A DNA stretch of 64,000 bases from Apostichopus japonicus (taxonomy: Eukaryota > Echinodermata > Holothuroidea > Aspidochirotida > Stichopodidae): assembly GCF_037975245.1 (NCBI RefSeq), contig NC_092576.1, forward strand, positions 12,501-76,500, written 5' to 3'. Of this stretch, positions 1 to 11,871 are shown one piece after another. Each line of letters begins with the position of its first letter. Position 1 is the first letter of the stretch. The translations under genes and the position numbers were made by a program. A model generated the notes under the pieces. The model was not told the origin of the DNA. It worked only from the letters and a program-made list of their open reading frames with translations, and made no database searches.

Positions 1-1530
1 TAACTTTTCGAAAAATTATTCGACCAGTCGCTGAAGTCAGTCTCTAAATTACTCACCCCCCCCCCCTTCCTTGAAAAGGGATGGGTGTGCATCCCTTGTT
101 TTTTAAGCAGGTCTTATATGTTTATGATGAAACAAAGTAATTCTATTTCATATTATCGAGACAAGGACTTGGTAATAGGCAATTGAGAGAGAGCTTAAAC
201 TCTAGTTGACTGACAATGGATTACGTATATGGAGTTGAAATACATTCTACCGTGTTAGTAGAAAACCACACTTTTAGATCTTTGTTTGTCTTAAATCTGT
301 ATATGAAATAATTTATTTTTGTATATTTAATGTTAGCTTTACTTCTTGAAGTGGATCACATTACAGAGTCTGTGATGTCATAGTGACAGATGTTCCTCCA
401 AATCAATCTTGTTGATCTCTCATTCTTAAAATGATACACACCTGTGTTTATATTTATTCAGTTTTCACACGTCTCATCATTCTAAGCTTACTCAACATGC
501 CACCTAGACCCATGAACTGTTATTATCCTCATTGATTAAATCAAGTTTACACTATAAAGAAAATCAAAGACATTGTGGCCGAATTTGAATTACGAAATCA
601 CTTAAGTGTGATGTTACCAGTTGTTTTTTACTTCTGAAAATGATCCACATATAAACTTTATATGAGCTCAGGATGTATTGTTTATCTCATGTGTTTCTTC
701 CTATGGGATATGTCGTTTTAGTTTAGATTTTCACTGTCACTGTTACTACCAAACACCATGTACTGTCATTACCATAAACTTACACCAAACTTAACACTCA
801 CCAAGCAGTATACATCATCAATGTGTCACACATCACATACTCACTATCATACCATGCAACATTCCCACATGTCACTATCATACACAAACACCCTGCACTC
901 ACCAAGCAGTACACATCGTCACTATCACCATCATGCATTGGTTCATCAAGCACCACACACTATCACGAAGTACACCGACACTCTTACCAAAAATAGATAC
1001 AGTCATGAATGATCTCATAGTTATTGATTGAAAAAAATGGATCTGCCTGTAACATTTTACTCTCTTTCTTGATAAAACCTCAGATTCAGCAGTTTTCGAA
1101 TTATAATCGGTTTCATCAATGACAATCCTGCTATGTACGGTTTCAGTTTAATCGCCATGTTTTATTCCTTACCAGATTTACTTCATTGATCATATCTTAT
1201 GGTGTATATCATAGTTCTATAAGAATGAGCAGGCTTGCTGTCCTGTCAATAACAACTCTACTCTGTTCATACATGCATACTACAGAATTATTCATGTTAG
1301 GCCTAATTCTGTAGAAGTACGGGTATTTGTTTAGACATGAACGCTTTCTCAACGTTTCTAATACCAGCTGTTACAATAAACTTTACAAACTGACGTCACG
1401 GTCTTGGTTAAGTGTGCATTTGCATGGCGAGACATCGAGGTCTGTAGGCCTTGAAACTCTACTGGTGGCTTTTCGATTTCTCATCTGCGTAAGTGTTGCA
1501 TTCACTCTTTGTGATTTTGAAGAAATACTT
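1..1530. other. No gene seen; AT-rich spacer
   Basis: I see no exon with conserved protein content here. There is a C-run near 55-66 and a His/Thr-rich low-complexity stretch around 758-1012 made of short imperfect CACCA/CATCA-type repeats, which is not a convincing protein. The segment before the TA microsatellite has no recognisable family. Confidence 0.5.
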
Positions 1531-1535
1531 TATAT

Positions 1536-1593
<58 letters not shown>

Positions 1594-1595
1594 GA

Positions 1596-1680
<85 letters not shown>

Positions 1681-1698
1681 ATATATATATATATATGT
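1536..1698. repeat. (TA)n microsatellite
   Basis: An almost pure TA dinucleotide run of about 160 bases, interrupted by a few TG, GA and CA steps. The long Tyr-Ile open frames that cross it on both strands are artefacts of the repeat. Confidence 0.95.
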
Positions 1699-1900
1699 AT
1701 GTGTTCAAAGTATCTCTTTCCAGTTCTGGCTTTAGAAATCACAAATGATTTCGAGTTGGTTAGCACCATGTTTGATCTCTAGAGTAAGGCAAAATATGTC
1801 ACCATAAACAGAACTAGTATAGTTCGATACACTTGACAAACGCCTACAGTGGAATTACGACCTTCCTTACCGGTTTAGAACCTCTGGACATACAATCACC

Positions 1901-1990
1901 GTCCATAGCCTAGTGCTTAGGGTGTCCGTGTACAGAGCGGGAGGCCCGGATTCGAATTCCGGTGAAGACAAGAAGTTTTTTCACTGTTCT
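1901..1990 (+). repeat. tRNA-derived SINE head or tRNA-like sequence
   Basis: The segment has an A-box-like stretch (TAGCCTAGTGCTTAGGG) followed about 30 bases later by a B box (GGATTCGAATTCC), the internal pol III promoter layout of a tRNA. Bases 1901-1970 can be laid out as a tRNA-like head; the following AAGAAGTTTTTT could be a SINE tail start or a pol III terminator. Because cloverleaf pairing is imperfect and there is no clear amino-acid identity, a tRNA-derived SINE is more likely than a working tRNA gene. Confidence 0.6.
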
Positions 1991-2552
1991 TGATTTTCCA
2001 ACTCATTACGATTTTCATTTATATATTTACGTCACATTTTTTTATTGCCCTCTTATTGTACTCTTTGGTTGATATCTTCAAATGTACTATTTCAATGCAC
2101 TCAAACATAACCATAACTAATTTAAAAAAAACAAATAGAGGTAAATTGTCTTTACATGCTTCATATATTGTACTTGAATTCTGCTCATGCATCTTCCCGT
2201 AGACCTCTATCGATTGATTTTATTAATTAAATTAACATAATATACTAAAAATAATGATCTGCAACAATGAATGAATGGCTTAATTATTGTTCCACCCTAA
2301 CACCGTATGGGTTCATACAATTAGCACATAAAATGATGCAAGAAACATACTGCAGTTTTGCGACACGTATACTTATGGTATATGTGACAAAAATGTTATG
2401 AAGATTGGACGATCACTTTCAAAAAGCGAAATATTTATCATTTCGAACCATTGAGCCCATATTGAAATGACCAATGTGGCACCCATTAAATTTCCATGCA
2501 ATAGAGCCAATAACACGCATGCAGATAAATAAATCAAATGACCTTTACTAAT
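1991..2552. other. 3' flank of the secreted-protein gene; nothing else seen
   Basis: AT-rich sequence downstream, on the minus strand, of the stop at 2553. An AATAAA on the minus strand (TTTATT at about 2219-2224) is a possible polyadenylation signal roughly 330 bases past the stop. No other feature is supported. Confidence 0.35.
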
Positions 2553-5500
2553 TTAAGGTGTAAAGCAAGGGAACTGCAGCCCGACATCATGTTCACGATC
2601 AATCCATTCTGCCTCAAAGCTCTCCGTCGGAGTCATATCAGCAAGGAACGGAGCCGCGTTACGGAAGAAACCGGTCATCGTCTGAACACTCATTTTAGCG
2701 GAACATCTTTTACTCGCACCGTTTGACGACACGGTACAGACATCGCCATTGACACGATTCAGTTGACAGCGGTAATCAGCTAAAACTTGGCAAAAGCTTG
2801 TCGCGGACTGCAGGATGTCACATCCCCAGTCAAATGGAGCTGGGTAGTTGGTCATGGTCAGATGTTCACCATACACAACATTGAAGTCATCCTCCACCAA
2901 AGCGTCACTTTGACAGCCAGCGTCGTGTTGCATTACCAAAACCATTACGTCGTCACCTTTACGAAATGTTACAGTGCCGTCATTATTTTCCTCGATCGAA
3001 TCGATACGTTGGACTGCGTTTCGGTTAGTGTCAAAAGGAACCATGACAGTCTTGTCGTCATTCGAAAATATTGCGAGGGACAACAGCCCGTGACGTTTAT
3101 CAGAGACAAACGGCATCGCGATGGACATGTAACGACTCTCAGTAGAGACACTATCTCTGAGTGTGTTACACATCTCAGCCTCCAGGGTGCGATCCGTAAT
3201 AGTTTGGTAGGTAACTGTCACTTCGGCGTATTGAGACTGGTCATACGAATCACGAGGAAGGCCTTCAGCCACTCGAAGGTTAACCTCTAAAAAATGAGTA
3301 AGAAGAAAATGTTGAAGTCATAATGCATCGCAGGGAATAAACACTTACGACAATAACAGCCCAATCTTCACGAGAATTTAAACGTGTTACTACAAATGTA
3401 CATATTGAACTACAGATCATTAAAGTTTAAATAAACTTCAAAGTGTTGGAAAAGTTCGTATATACTTTGGGGCTCTAATACATGCTCATCTCTTATATCA
3501 ATTTTGTCAAGAAATGCCTATTTTGATACAGCACTTTTAATATGTTTAAGCTTTTTCGGAATTAAGCTGTACCATTTATTGCATCTTCATAATTCGACTT
3601 CCCAGTTTAAGTTAACAAGCTATAGCTGCTATATAAATTGTTCACAAGTTGTTCTCTCAACGTTAATAGACAATTACAGTTTCAATTAATGTTGATGATT
3701 TTTAATTGTAGAATTAAATTATAGTGGTACAATGTACACAAAACAATACAAGTAATTGCAATCCTAATCCATCCCTCCCTCTCTTTTTATTTGCCATTTT
3801 TGCTGTAAGTCTAAATGGACTCGAGAACTGTCTAGCAAATAATAATATATATCAGCCAATACTCATAGCTAGTACAGTAACTACTGTTCATGTTCCACAA
3901 CCGTGCATCAGTAAATACTGCGCTGTGTTCGTAACACGGTAACATGCGTTACAGGTGGCACAGTAATTACTGCAAGCTTTTTCTTACTGTAAATAATACA
4001 AAAAAATTAATGTTTTAAATCTTGGTTAATTACTGCAAATTTAAACCTGTCGGACTACGTAGTTCAACGTGTAACAGATTTCCAGTATTTACTGTGCCAC
4101 CTGTAACCAGTGTTCGACTTATGGCCAAAAAATTGCATAGCAACAAATTTCGACAATTGCTATACAATATTTTTGTTGCATAGCAGTTCCCCAATATTGA
4201 ATAGCAGTTTTGAAATTACCACAAAACGGACCAAATGTTGGCGATCAATGTATTAACTAGAAAATGTTTGTTTATTATTATTATTTATACTAGTGTTGCT
4301 ACGATAATCGTTTTCAATATCGGTATCGGCCGATATTTGCAATATCGGCAGCATATCGGTATCGGTAAAATTTTGCCTAATTGCCAAAAACAGCAAACCG
4401 ATATTGAACTTTTCTTTTTAACAGCAGAGCTACCTGTACTTATTTATACTTGCAATGATTTGTTAATCTGCCCAAGACGATCCATTTCTTTAGCGTCAGT
4501 TAAACTCAGATTCATTTTCGATTAATATCCATGGAAACCTGACTCTCCGTAACATCTAAAAACACATCTACGGCGCGCGAATATAACCAATGACCTTCGT
4601 GAACCTTGGCCTACACACAGCATTAGTGTATGGCAAGCCACTGGTTATACACTGTACTAACCATTCATTTCCTCAAAGGCCTCCGTGAAAACCTTGAACA
4701 TGATGCATACAGTAACTGCACAGTTCAGCAGTGTTGGAAAACCTTGTTCAATTTCCCGCGAACAAACTGCCGATTTCCCGCCGGTGTTCGCCTGCCTAGC
4801 ACGCGTAACATGCGAGCATAAAGGCGTGGTGTCCAGGGGCCCGTTTTAGGGCTATGGTGGGGTCATGGGGTAGAACCCCTCGTGGGGATCCTGGGGGCGA
4901 AAGCCCCCGAAAATTGTTGTCATTTTTTGCGATGTCTGGAGATGAAAAAATTCGCAGTTGAGGATTCAAAATACTGACAACTTTTTTTATTTAAATTGTC
5001 ACGAAACTGATGCCCAGGTACCTTCCCAACAACTGTGAGCTCATCCCCTGTGTAACACCTGTTTGTTAACATTTTTTTGGCACGTTGCCAGGGAACCTTT
5101 TAGTTACTGTACGAGGTGGTTAGGCTATTTGCTTTACACTTAACTATGGTAGGATATTATTTTTTCAGGTTTTTTTTTTCGCTATACGGTCAAGTGAATA
5201 AGTTGTACATTGAGTATAAACTCAATAAATTATAACTTCTACATTGTGATCGACAATTCGTAAGTTAAGGTTTGAGTGTTTGCTCCCAAATCTGACTAGG
5301 ACTTTGTATCGCACAAATCGGCACAATGTGCGATGCTGATTTGGAAACGTCTCGCAAGTTTGTCGTTTTGGATCGCATTTTGCGATGCGATACCGGAAAA
5401 ATCGAACACTGCCTGTAACACATTTTACCGTGTTGCGAACACAGCGCAGTAGTTACTGATGCACGGTTGTGGAACATGAACAGTAGTTACTGTACAAGCT

Positions 5501-6175
5501 ATGAGTATCGGGTGCACATATCCATAATTAAACATCCGAATTTCAGTCTTCTTTGAAGGCCGTTTTTAATAAACAGTTGTCTCGATTTGTCATTCATCAA
5601 ATTTGTTGACAATGAAAATGATTTGATAGGAAGTTGCATACGCAAGTCCTTAAATTAAACTACATAGGCCTGACTGAATTCTGCGGGATTAAACTGTTAC
5701 GATAATTTGTTTTTTTAATAATTTCAAATCAGTTTTTGTTTTCTGTCTTGAGTATGTACATGGCGACTTTATAAGCTAATAACAAAGAGACGAAAACTGG
5801 GATGTACACACTCTTCCGATTACGAAGATGTCAAATTTAATTAATTTACATTGTCATTTGCGTCAAATTTTATCCGGCCTGCTAATATATATTCAATGTT
5901 ATGATATATGTACATGTTTTATAAATTAATATGAAAGGTGTTTTTTATACTAGACTCTTTAAATCGTACTTCTAGGTATACGTTTTATTCCACTTACCGT
6001 CACCACAGATATCATCGAGACCTTCCAGTCGTCGAAGTTCTGCTTCGAGTGCCTCACGGCTCACGGGGAATCTTGCCACGGTGCCTACATTCCTGGCTGA
6101 GCGTAGGCTAGGAATAACTTCCGCAGCACTGTAGCAACTCAGGAGAACATACAGGAAAACATATACCCCAAACAT
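2553..6175 (-). CDS. Secreted cysteine-containing orphan protein (2 exons)
   Basis: Two coding exons on the minus strand: 6175..5998 and 3286..2553, joined in phase 1 by donor GTAAGTG and acceptor TTTTTTAG, giving 303 residues. Residues 1 to about 18 (MFGVYVFLYVLLSCYSAAEV region) form a typical signal peptide. Next come a basic linker, a short charged helix-prone stretch (EALEAELRRLEGLDD) and a body of about 240 residues rich in Asp, Thr and Val. The mature part has nine cysteines, five of them clustered between the WGCD and KRCS motifs, so disulfides are expected. There is no second membrane segment, so an extracellular protein is inferred. I do not recognise the family and give no function. 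A TATA-like box lies about 75 bases upstream of the start. The 2.7-kb intron carries a foldback element with a hAT insertion. The start is the only Met preceding the signal peptide. Confidence 0.75.
3859..5508. mobile_element. Foldback (long-TIR) element split by a hAT insertion
   Basis: The outer ends ATACTCATAGCT (3859) and AGCTATGAGTAT (to 5508) begin an inverted repeat. The left arm, 3859 to about 3976, pairs with a right arm now in two pieces, about 4083-4107 and 5412-5508. When the inner hAT element (4108-5411) and one copy of its target duplication are taken out, the right arm becomes continuous and mirrors the left. The original element was therefore about 340 bp with arms of about 115 bp and a loop of about 105 bp. 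No transposase is present and no clear target duplication of the outer element is seen. It lies in the intron of the secreted-protein gene. Confidence 0.75.
4108..5411. mobile_element. Non-autonomous hAT-like element, TSD CCTGTAAC
   Basis: The element starts CAGTGTTCGA and ends TCGAACACTG and is flanked by a perfect 8-bp duplication CCTGTAAC (4100-4107 and 5412-5419). These are hallmarks of the hAT superfamily (CAGNG ends, 8-bp target site). No transposase frame is visible. The interior holds other repeat-derived segments: an ATCGGTATCGGCC-rich stretch at about 4310-4370, a further hAT-like end CAGTGTTGG at about 4729, and a GC-rich block at about 4830-4910. Its insertion split the right arm of the foldback element around it, so it is younger than that element. 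Confidence 0.85.
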
Positions 6176-6248
6176 GGTTAACTTTGAGAGAACTATATCT
6201 ATGGAATATCTTATTGTCAACTGAGAAATAACAACTCTTGACTGAAAG

Positions 6249-6257
6249 CTATATATA
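6249..6257 (-). promoter_or_regulatory. TATA-like box of the secreted-protein gene
   Basis: On the minus strand the sequence reads TATATATAG about 75 bases upstream of the start codon at 6175, a suitable distance for a core promoter with a short 5' UTR. This rests on position and composition only. Confidence 0.4.
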
Positions 6258-6299
6258 CATGCAGTTGAGAGGACCAAGTCTAAAATTGTATATGAGGGT

Positions 6300-7920
6300 C
6301 AATATCAAGGCCGCTTGCCATTTGCGGTGCTACAATATGCAGGCATAAAAACTGTTTCTGCTTCAATGAGAATGTTAAAATATATCATCTAGAACGTGTT
6401 TTCGTCAACTTCCTTTGCTGATATGCCAGCAGTGATTTCGCTCCACAGCTCACATCCATTTGGTTTATCCCTAGTATTACTTGGTTGCATTCGATGGCTT
6501 TTTTTTTTTGCCTTATTCTGCAGTAATCAGATGGTATTGCTAATTCAAAGTACGGACTATAAAGGTTTCTGTAGAGTATCTGCAGATTTTTTTCTCCATA
6601 TTACATTTTATAAATAATACGACAATATACCCAGGTAGTATGGCCATATGACCCCATATGAGAAATTAGCAAGCCTCCAAATTAACGAATAAATGTAGTG
6701 ATGATATGTATATGGGATGTAGAGTCGTAAGGGAACCTGCTATTTATTTTTGATTGGGAGGGAGGGAGGGGGGGGGGTTAATCACATTTAATTGAAAAAA
6801 GAGTTAATAATCAAATACAACGATAATTAATATACTGATCAGTTATTTGTTCTTTCGGTATGTACAGAACTATATCGTAATAACTGCCGTAGGTCGTTAT
6901 ATTGCTGTATACGTATGGAAATGGTTATTTCTTTGAAGGTAGTTAAAGAAACGTTTGCATGTTAATAAACAAAGATAATATTCAATAAAGTTGTTCATAA
7001 ACGGGAAATATTAATGCCTGGGATATTTCATTATTACGGCAATTTAATTGACCAATACGGATTGGTAGGCTGGTACTCAGTGCTACAATATCTGCACGGT
7101 ACTGTGATTTTGTTATAATTTATATATATTGTCGAAGTCTCAAAGTATCTTTGCAATTTGAGAGAGAGAGAGATGTTAGTTGGTTTAATTCAAAGTGTTA
7201 AAATTCTGGAGTCTGCGTGGTTGCTGCAAGTCTTTACCGTTATTAATATAGCTTTGTTAAACCTGTGTAAAGTCAAAGATATGCTTACTAAAGTTAACTT
7301 TTTCTTGTAATCAAGCTCGCCTTGTTGTTTATGAGCCTTGCTATTTCAACCACTTTGTGACTATTTTCTAATATTACTACCACTCTGACCACAAACATTA
7401 TGTTTTGAGAAAATGGAACTTTTAAGATAAGTCACTCACGAAAGAACCTGGGCACGGAAAAACAAACGTCTTGACTGGTACACTCTCAGCCCCATTCCCA
7501 TTACATCGATACTGTGACTGTGTGTTCATCGCCTAATGTTTATCACGAGTCCCTTACAAACTACACCTTTTAAGAAATACCAATGGCAGCTAGACCGGTC
7601 CGTAACGTTTATCTGATAGAAAGAGGTTATTCTCACTGTTCACACTGTCAGTATGAGACTAAGATGCTTAAAAGCGGAAGTATGTAGTATCGTCAGCGTG
7701 TCATATAACTAGGTCACGTGGTTATTCACAGAAACAGTGGATCCGCAAGCTAAGCAAACTAATAGAGAAACTGGTTCAATGAAGACAATTGTATATAGTG
7801 ACCGACCCATGCATAAACTGAAACATTACTAACGCTTTAATACCGCATTTAACTTGTATCCTCTGCTTAAAAGCCCATTGTAGTAATATTATTAGAGCTG
7901 CTTTACCAGAACTGTCCTTT
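6300..7920. other. Intergenic; simple repeats only
   Basis: No exon or transposon end is recognised. It contains a G-run near 6765-6778 and a short (GA)n at about 7160-7172. Confidence 0.4.
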
Positions 7921-7921
7921 T

Positions 7922-8010
7922 ATTCTTCTCGGCCTTCTGGCTAAGATCATGTGTAGTATCTGTTCCCTTTCGAGGGGAATGGTGATACACACCAGACGAT
8001 GATCACACAG
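7922..8010 (+). ncRNA. U2 snRNA-like 5' domain (diverged copy or pseudogene)
   Basis: The stretch TTCTCGGCCTTCTGG, then CTAAGATCATGTGTAGTATC and TGTTC, reproduces the first ~45 nucleotides of U2 spliceosomal RNA, including stem I and the GUAGUA branch-point-recognition segment, with a few changes (for example TCATGTG in place of the usual TCAAGTG). Downstream the sequence leaves U2: the stem IIa region is replaced by a different possible hairpin (TTCCCTTTCGAGGGGAA), and I find no convincing Sm site or stems III and IV. Animal U2 is highly conserved, so this is probably a diverged or chimeric copy or a U2-headed repeat. No promoter element was identified. Confidence 0.5.
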
Positions 8011-8099
8011 TCACAGTCCAGATGCAAGGGGACTGGGGTTGAGAGCGGATCAGTCGTGCGGTAGTTTGGTTTTCGTGCCCAGGTTCTTTCCTGGGTGAC

Positions 8100-9673
8100 T
8101 TTTCTTCAAAAGTATTCTTTTTGAAATAAAACCACACAACAAAATACTGTGCTATCCGGCCATATACCGGGTTGCGCAGCAAATGATACATATAGAAGAA
8201 GGGATTTTCCGCTGTCGACCTCTCTTTCTATAGTCTCCCTGACAAAAGTTGCAACTACAGGAGGTTGTTAGAAATTACGCAGGGCTGGCTTCCGATAAAG
8301 TAGCACACTAAACTACTGAAGAGCAACAGGACATTTGGGAACACGTAAACATTTCCTCATCGGATCATATCATCTGCTGAATCGATCGATTGTGCAATCT
8401 CATGGAAGCCCGTTGTGAAGTGCGATGGTGAGGTAGAATGCAGCATTCCTGGGCCGTTTACATAACAACAATTGTTTCAAACACATAGAAATTTATAACC
8501 TCACAACTACTGGTGATAAAAATGTGATACTATTCAGTAAAACACAACGCTTTTATTATAAGCAACACCTACTTGGAACAACCAACTCCCCTCATCCCCT
8601 CCCCGCCTCCCTGCTTTCGAGTTAATTTGTTACCCGTTTGTAGTTTAATTTTCTTCTGTTGATAAAATATATATTAAGATTTGTATTTCTTTAAAAGTAT
8701 AAACAAAATGCCAATTTAATACCATGTCTCTAGTTCACGGTATCTTACATGGAGTTCTTAATGTCGATTATGCAGTGTGATGGTCTGGTAAGTCAAGATT
8801 TAGTCCAAACGGGACCTCCTCGGTCGTGGGCCTTCAAGTTTGACGATCGTTGACCTAAAGGACCTCTCCTACTTTGAAGAATAAGTCTTGAACACCGATG
8901 AGGGTAGCGTATTTAATGCATCAAGTTTATGTTGTGCAATTTCCATTTGCATGTAATTTCCTTGGTAAGGACGTTAGTATCTGTAGGTTGTGGTTTAATC
9001 AATTATCGATCACCTAAGGATATTTCTCTACCTTACTCCTAAATTGGTTTCTTTCAAGTATTGTAGAAGAAATTATTTAAAGTACATCTATCAGACCTTT
9101 AACTACAACAGTATTGATCCAAAATATGCTAGACCGTCGTATTATGCTCTAACTTCAACAACCATTCTACTGCAACCTTTAAAATATTTTTCCTCAGTAA
9201 TTCACCTATTTGTATAATGGAACACTCTTCGATGGTAATAGTTAATAATTTCAGAACTACCAGGATAGAACTTTTTTCAATTTTTTTTTTGAGATTATTT
9301 CAAATGATGTTGCTTAAATTATTCAAATACTGTTGACCTTTAACATTTAATGGTTGTAGCCTCGAAGTCTCAGTGACGTGACTATATGGATAATATGTGA
9401 GGGATGAAGATAATTTTACAATAATTGCTAACCGATATAGCTATATTAAGGTTGTGTGAAATTATGTATAATTTGATGAGATAAGAAACATGATGAACTA
9501 GAAATGGCCTTGCTAAGGTTTGATTGGTGATTTTGTTAATACAGTGACCCTTTAAAATTGGTTGTGCTATCACTAAACTTGTCTCAATAAGGACCAGTGT
9601 CATCAAGAGCTGATGTGTTGCCCGATGAAGTGACAGATGTGTATTTGTCACAATTTACTGTTACTGTAGTTTA
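8100..9673. other. No gene seen
   Basis: AT-rich sequence. The open frames present lack recognisable domains, codon bias or splice context. Confidence 0.4.
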
Positions 9674-9918
9674 GATGCAACCAGGGCCGTCTTAACGCAT
9701 GGGCCCACTGGGCCCTGGCCCAGGGCCCCGCGATGTCAGGGGCCCCGCAATCGTAGTAACCCCATGTCTTAATCTGGGAGGAAAACTTATTGAATAGGCC
9801 ATTATGCCTCATTGAATTCGATACTTGACAACTTGTGACGAGAGTTGGTGAAACACTTGAGAGTTTGACATTAAATATTCGAATCTGAGTTGGCAACCCT
9901 GGAATATACAATGCCCCG

Positions 9919-10222
9919 AAGGCTTACACAGAGAAACTGTTACTCCGTAACTATAAGAAAGAGGAAATTGCCTCAGCCACGAAAGGAATAAAATTTGAAA
10001 ACCGTGGGCAATACCTCACTACCAAACCTAAACAAAAGGAACCACCACTTGTGTTCAAGCTCACCTATACACCCCATATCAAAACCACGCATTTGAAAAA
10101 AAAAACACTTTTGAAACATTGGCACTTAATCTCGCAACACGCGGAATTATCCAAACTGTTTCCAAAAGAACCGATTCTAGCCTATAAAAAGGGCCCAAAA
10201 TCTCAAAGATTTACTTGTTAAC
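9919..10222 (+). mobile_element. Retroelement RT C-terminal fragment, Penelope-like type
   Basis: A plus-strand frame reads KAYTEKLLLRNYKKEE, then LVFKLTYTPHI, TLLKHWHLISQHAELSKLFP and KEPILAYKKGPKS. The pattern of a tyrosine/proline stretch, KHWxLI, LxKLFP and PxLAY(R/K) with basic residues matches the region after the RT domain in Penelope-like and related retroelements. Only this fragment is recognised; it lies inside the hAT-bounded block. Clade assignment is tentative. Confidence 0.45.
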
Positions 10223-10375
10223 TCAAGGTTTCGTACTAACGAAGAATCAGCTGACTATCAAGGTTCACACGAAGCTCTTTTAGATGCTCTTATAGCCATA
10301 AGCGTACGGGACCATTTCAGTTTGGGGGGGGGGGTGTAGAAACTTTGTGTCCGAAAGTTCCCGTGACACTATCTT

Positions 10376-10470
10376 AGCGGAGCGCCACCATCGGTTGGCG
10401 CGTAGCGTACAAGAATTTTTTTGGCAGAAAATGCCTCTCAGATTGCCGGAAATGGCACTTCTAAGGCCTT
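10376..10470. repeat. Dispersed repeat block shared with 38643-38740
   Basis: The block around GCGGAGCGCCACCATCGG and TTGGCGCGTAGCGTACAAGA recurs in the same orientation at 38643-38740 inside another hAT-bounded element. It marks shared ancestry of the interiors or a common inserted repeat. Confidence 0.7.
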
Positions 10471-11871
10471 GCAAGTTGCATCGAAACATTCTTTATTTAT
10501 GATCTCACGTTTTAGAAATGTACACTTCCCCAAAAATTTGCTAAATTAGAAGAAGAAAAAATGGTAACATCACTTTGAAGGGGAAAAATAGGACAGTATA
10601 TCTTTTAAGCTCCTATTAAGTTACCGTATTTAATATTTTAACACAGTACTCAGCTACTTCCAGAAAAATATACATAGTTCAACGACACGTAGGCGGGATA
10701 ATGTCGCTGTGTCGGGTGAGACTGCAATTTGTCTCACAAAAAAAGTATAAAAAATAACAAAGAATATGATAAACCTGTACTTCTAGGCTTGTAGGCACTC
10801 CATCTCCCCCCCCCCCCCATCCATGAAAAAGAAAATGTTTCTTTTATACACTCATGTCAGGGATGTCCATGGTATGCAGTTGACTAGTTAGAACAAATTT
10901 AGATAGTGCAAAAAGCGTGGTACGCTTACGGTTGTTTTACACGGAAATATTCGGGCGTCATTATGCTAAATAGAGAAAATCATTAGGCCTATATTAATAT
11001 TAATGTCACAAAACAAATAACACAAAACGCTCTCCACGGATTTGTCGGGCAAAAATTTGAAAAAGATTCGGGCAAGCTACTGCATATATATATATATATT
11101 TTTTTTTCTCCTCTTAGGCTGCCCGAATTTTTCAGGACTTTTGCCCGAATTTCTTGTCCTCTGGAAATTGGGGGGGGGCAGTCTGCCTGCCCCCCCCCCG
11201 GCTCGTACGCCTATAATCTTATAGCTGCACTATGAGTCCATAAAAACTCGTGCACAGAAAATAGATGCATTTTGAGAACGAGACGCCCAGGCCGAATATA
11301 AAATATTCAAAGGCTACTACTGATGAAGCTCGTTTAAGAGCAGAAACCGGTCTAGTTGGTCATAAGAACCTACGCTAGTCTCTCCTACTATGAACAGTAC
11401 ACTCAATTCACCTAATAGGTGCAATTATGTTTCACCATGAGGAGCATGCTATAAGTTCATGTTCCTCGGGCCCTCCCTTAAAAATACTTCATGTTCTTGG
11501 CGACTACGTTGCGTTAGATAGTGTAAAACCGCCTACCCCCCCCCCCCCCCCCTTTCAGTTGAAATACTCAACACAAGGTTGTTACAAATGGTGAGTCCAG
11601 TATTGTTAGGGAAGGGATGGAGGGCAACTGGAAGATTACTCTTCTATAATGTATTTCATTTTTTAGATATATCACGTATGTTATTCAGCTAAAGTTTTAT
11701 GCTTTATGCGCGACATAGCGAGGGGTGGTAAATGCAGGCATGTCTATGCTTGAGCGATTGTCAAGGATGTCAATTTTTCACGCAACTTTTTCAAACTCAC
11801 TTGATTGAGGGGCCCCGCTCCATTGCCGGGCCCAGGGCCCGGTGATCTCTTAAGACGGCCCTGGATGCAAC

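Larger units (their letters stand above)
9682..11863. mobile_element. hAT-like element, TSD GATGCAAC
   Basis: The left end CAGGGCCGTCTTAA and right end TTAAGACGGCCCTG are a perfect 14-bp inverted repeat, flanked by a perfect 8-bp duplication GATGCAAC (9674-9681 and 11864-11871). End type and duplication length indicate hAT. Subterminal GGGCCC-rich blocks occur at both ends. The interior has no hAT transposase; it holds a retroelement reverse-transcriptase fragment (about 9919-10222), a block shared with the element at 38570, and an inverted-repeat pair around TCGGGCAAAA (about 11045-11145). Confidence 0.85.

Noticed and set aside
758-1012. 84-codon His/Thr-rich open frame
   Set aside because: It comes from short degenerate CACCA/CATCA repeats with no gene context.
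1327-1782. 151-codon open frame on the plus strand and a 79-codon one on the minus strand
   Set aside because: Both run through the TA microsatellite and consist mostly of Tyr-Ile repeats.
1901-1970. Functional tRNA gene
   Set aside because: A and B boxes are present but the cloverleaf is imperfect and no anticodon identity is convincing; a SINE head is more likely.
2787-3290. 167-codon open frame on the plus strand
   Set aside because: It is antisense to exon 2 of the secreted protein, which has the better gene structure.
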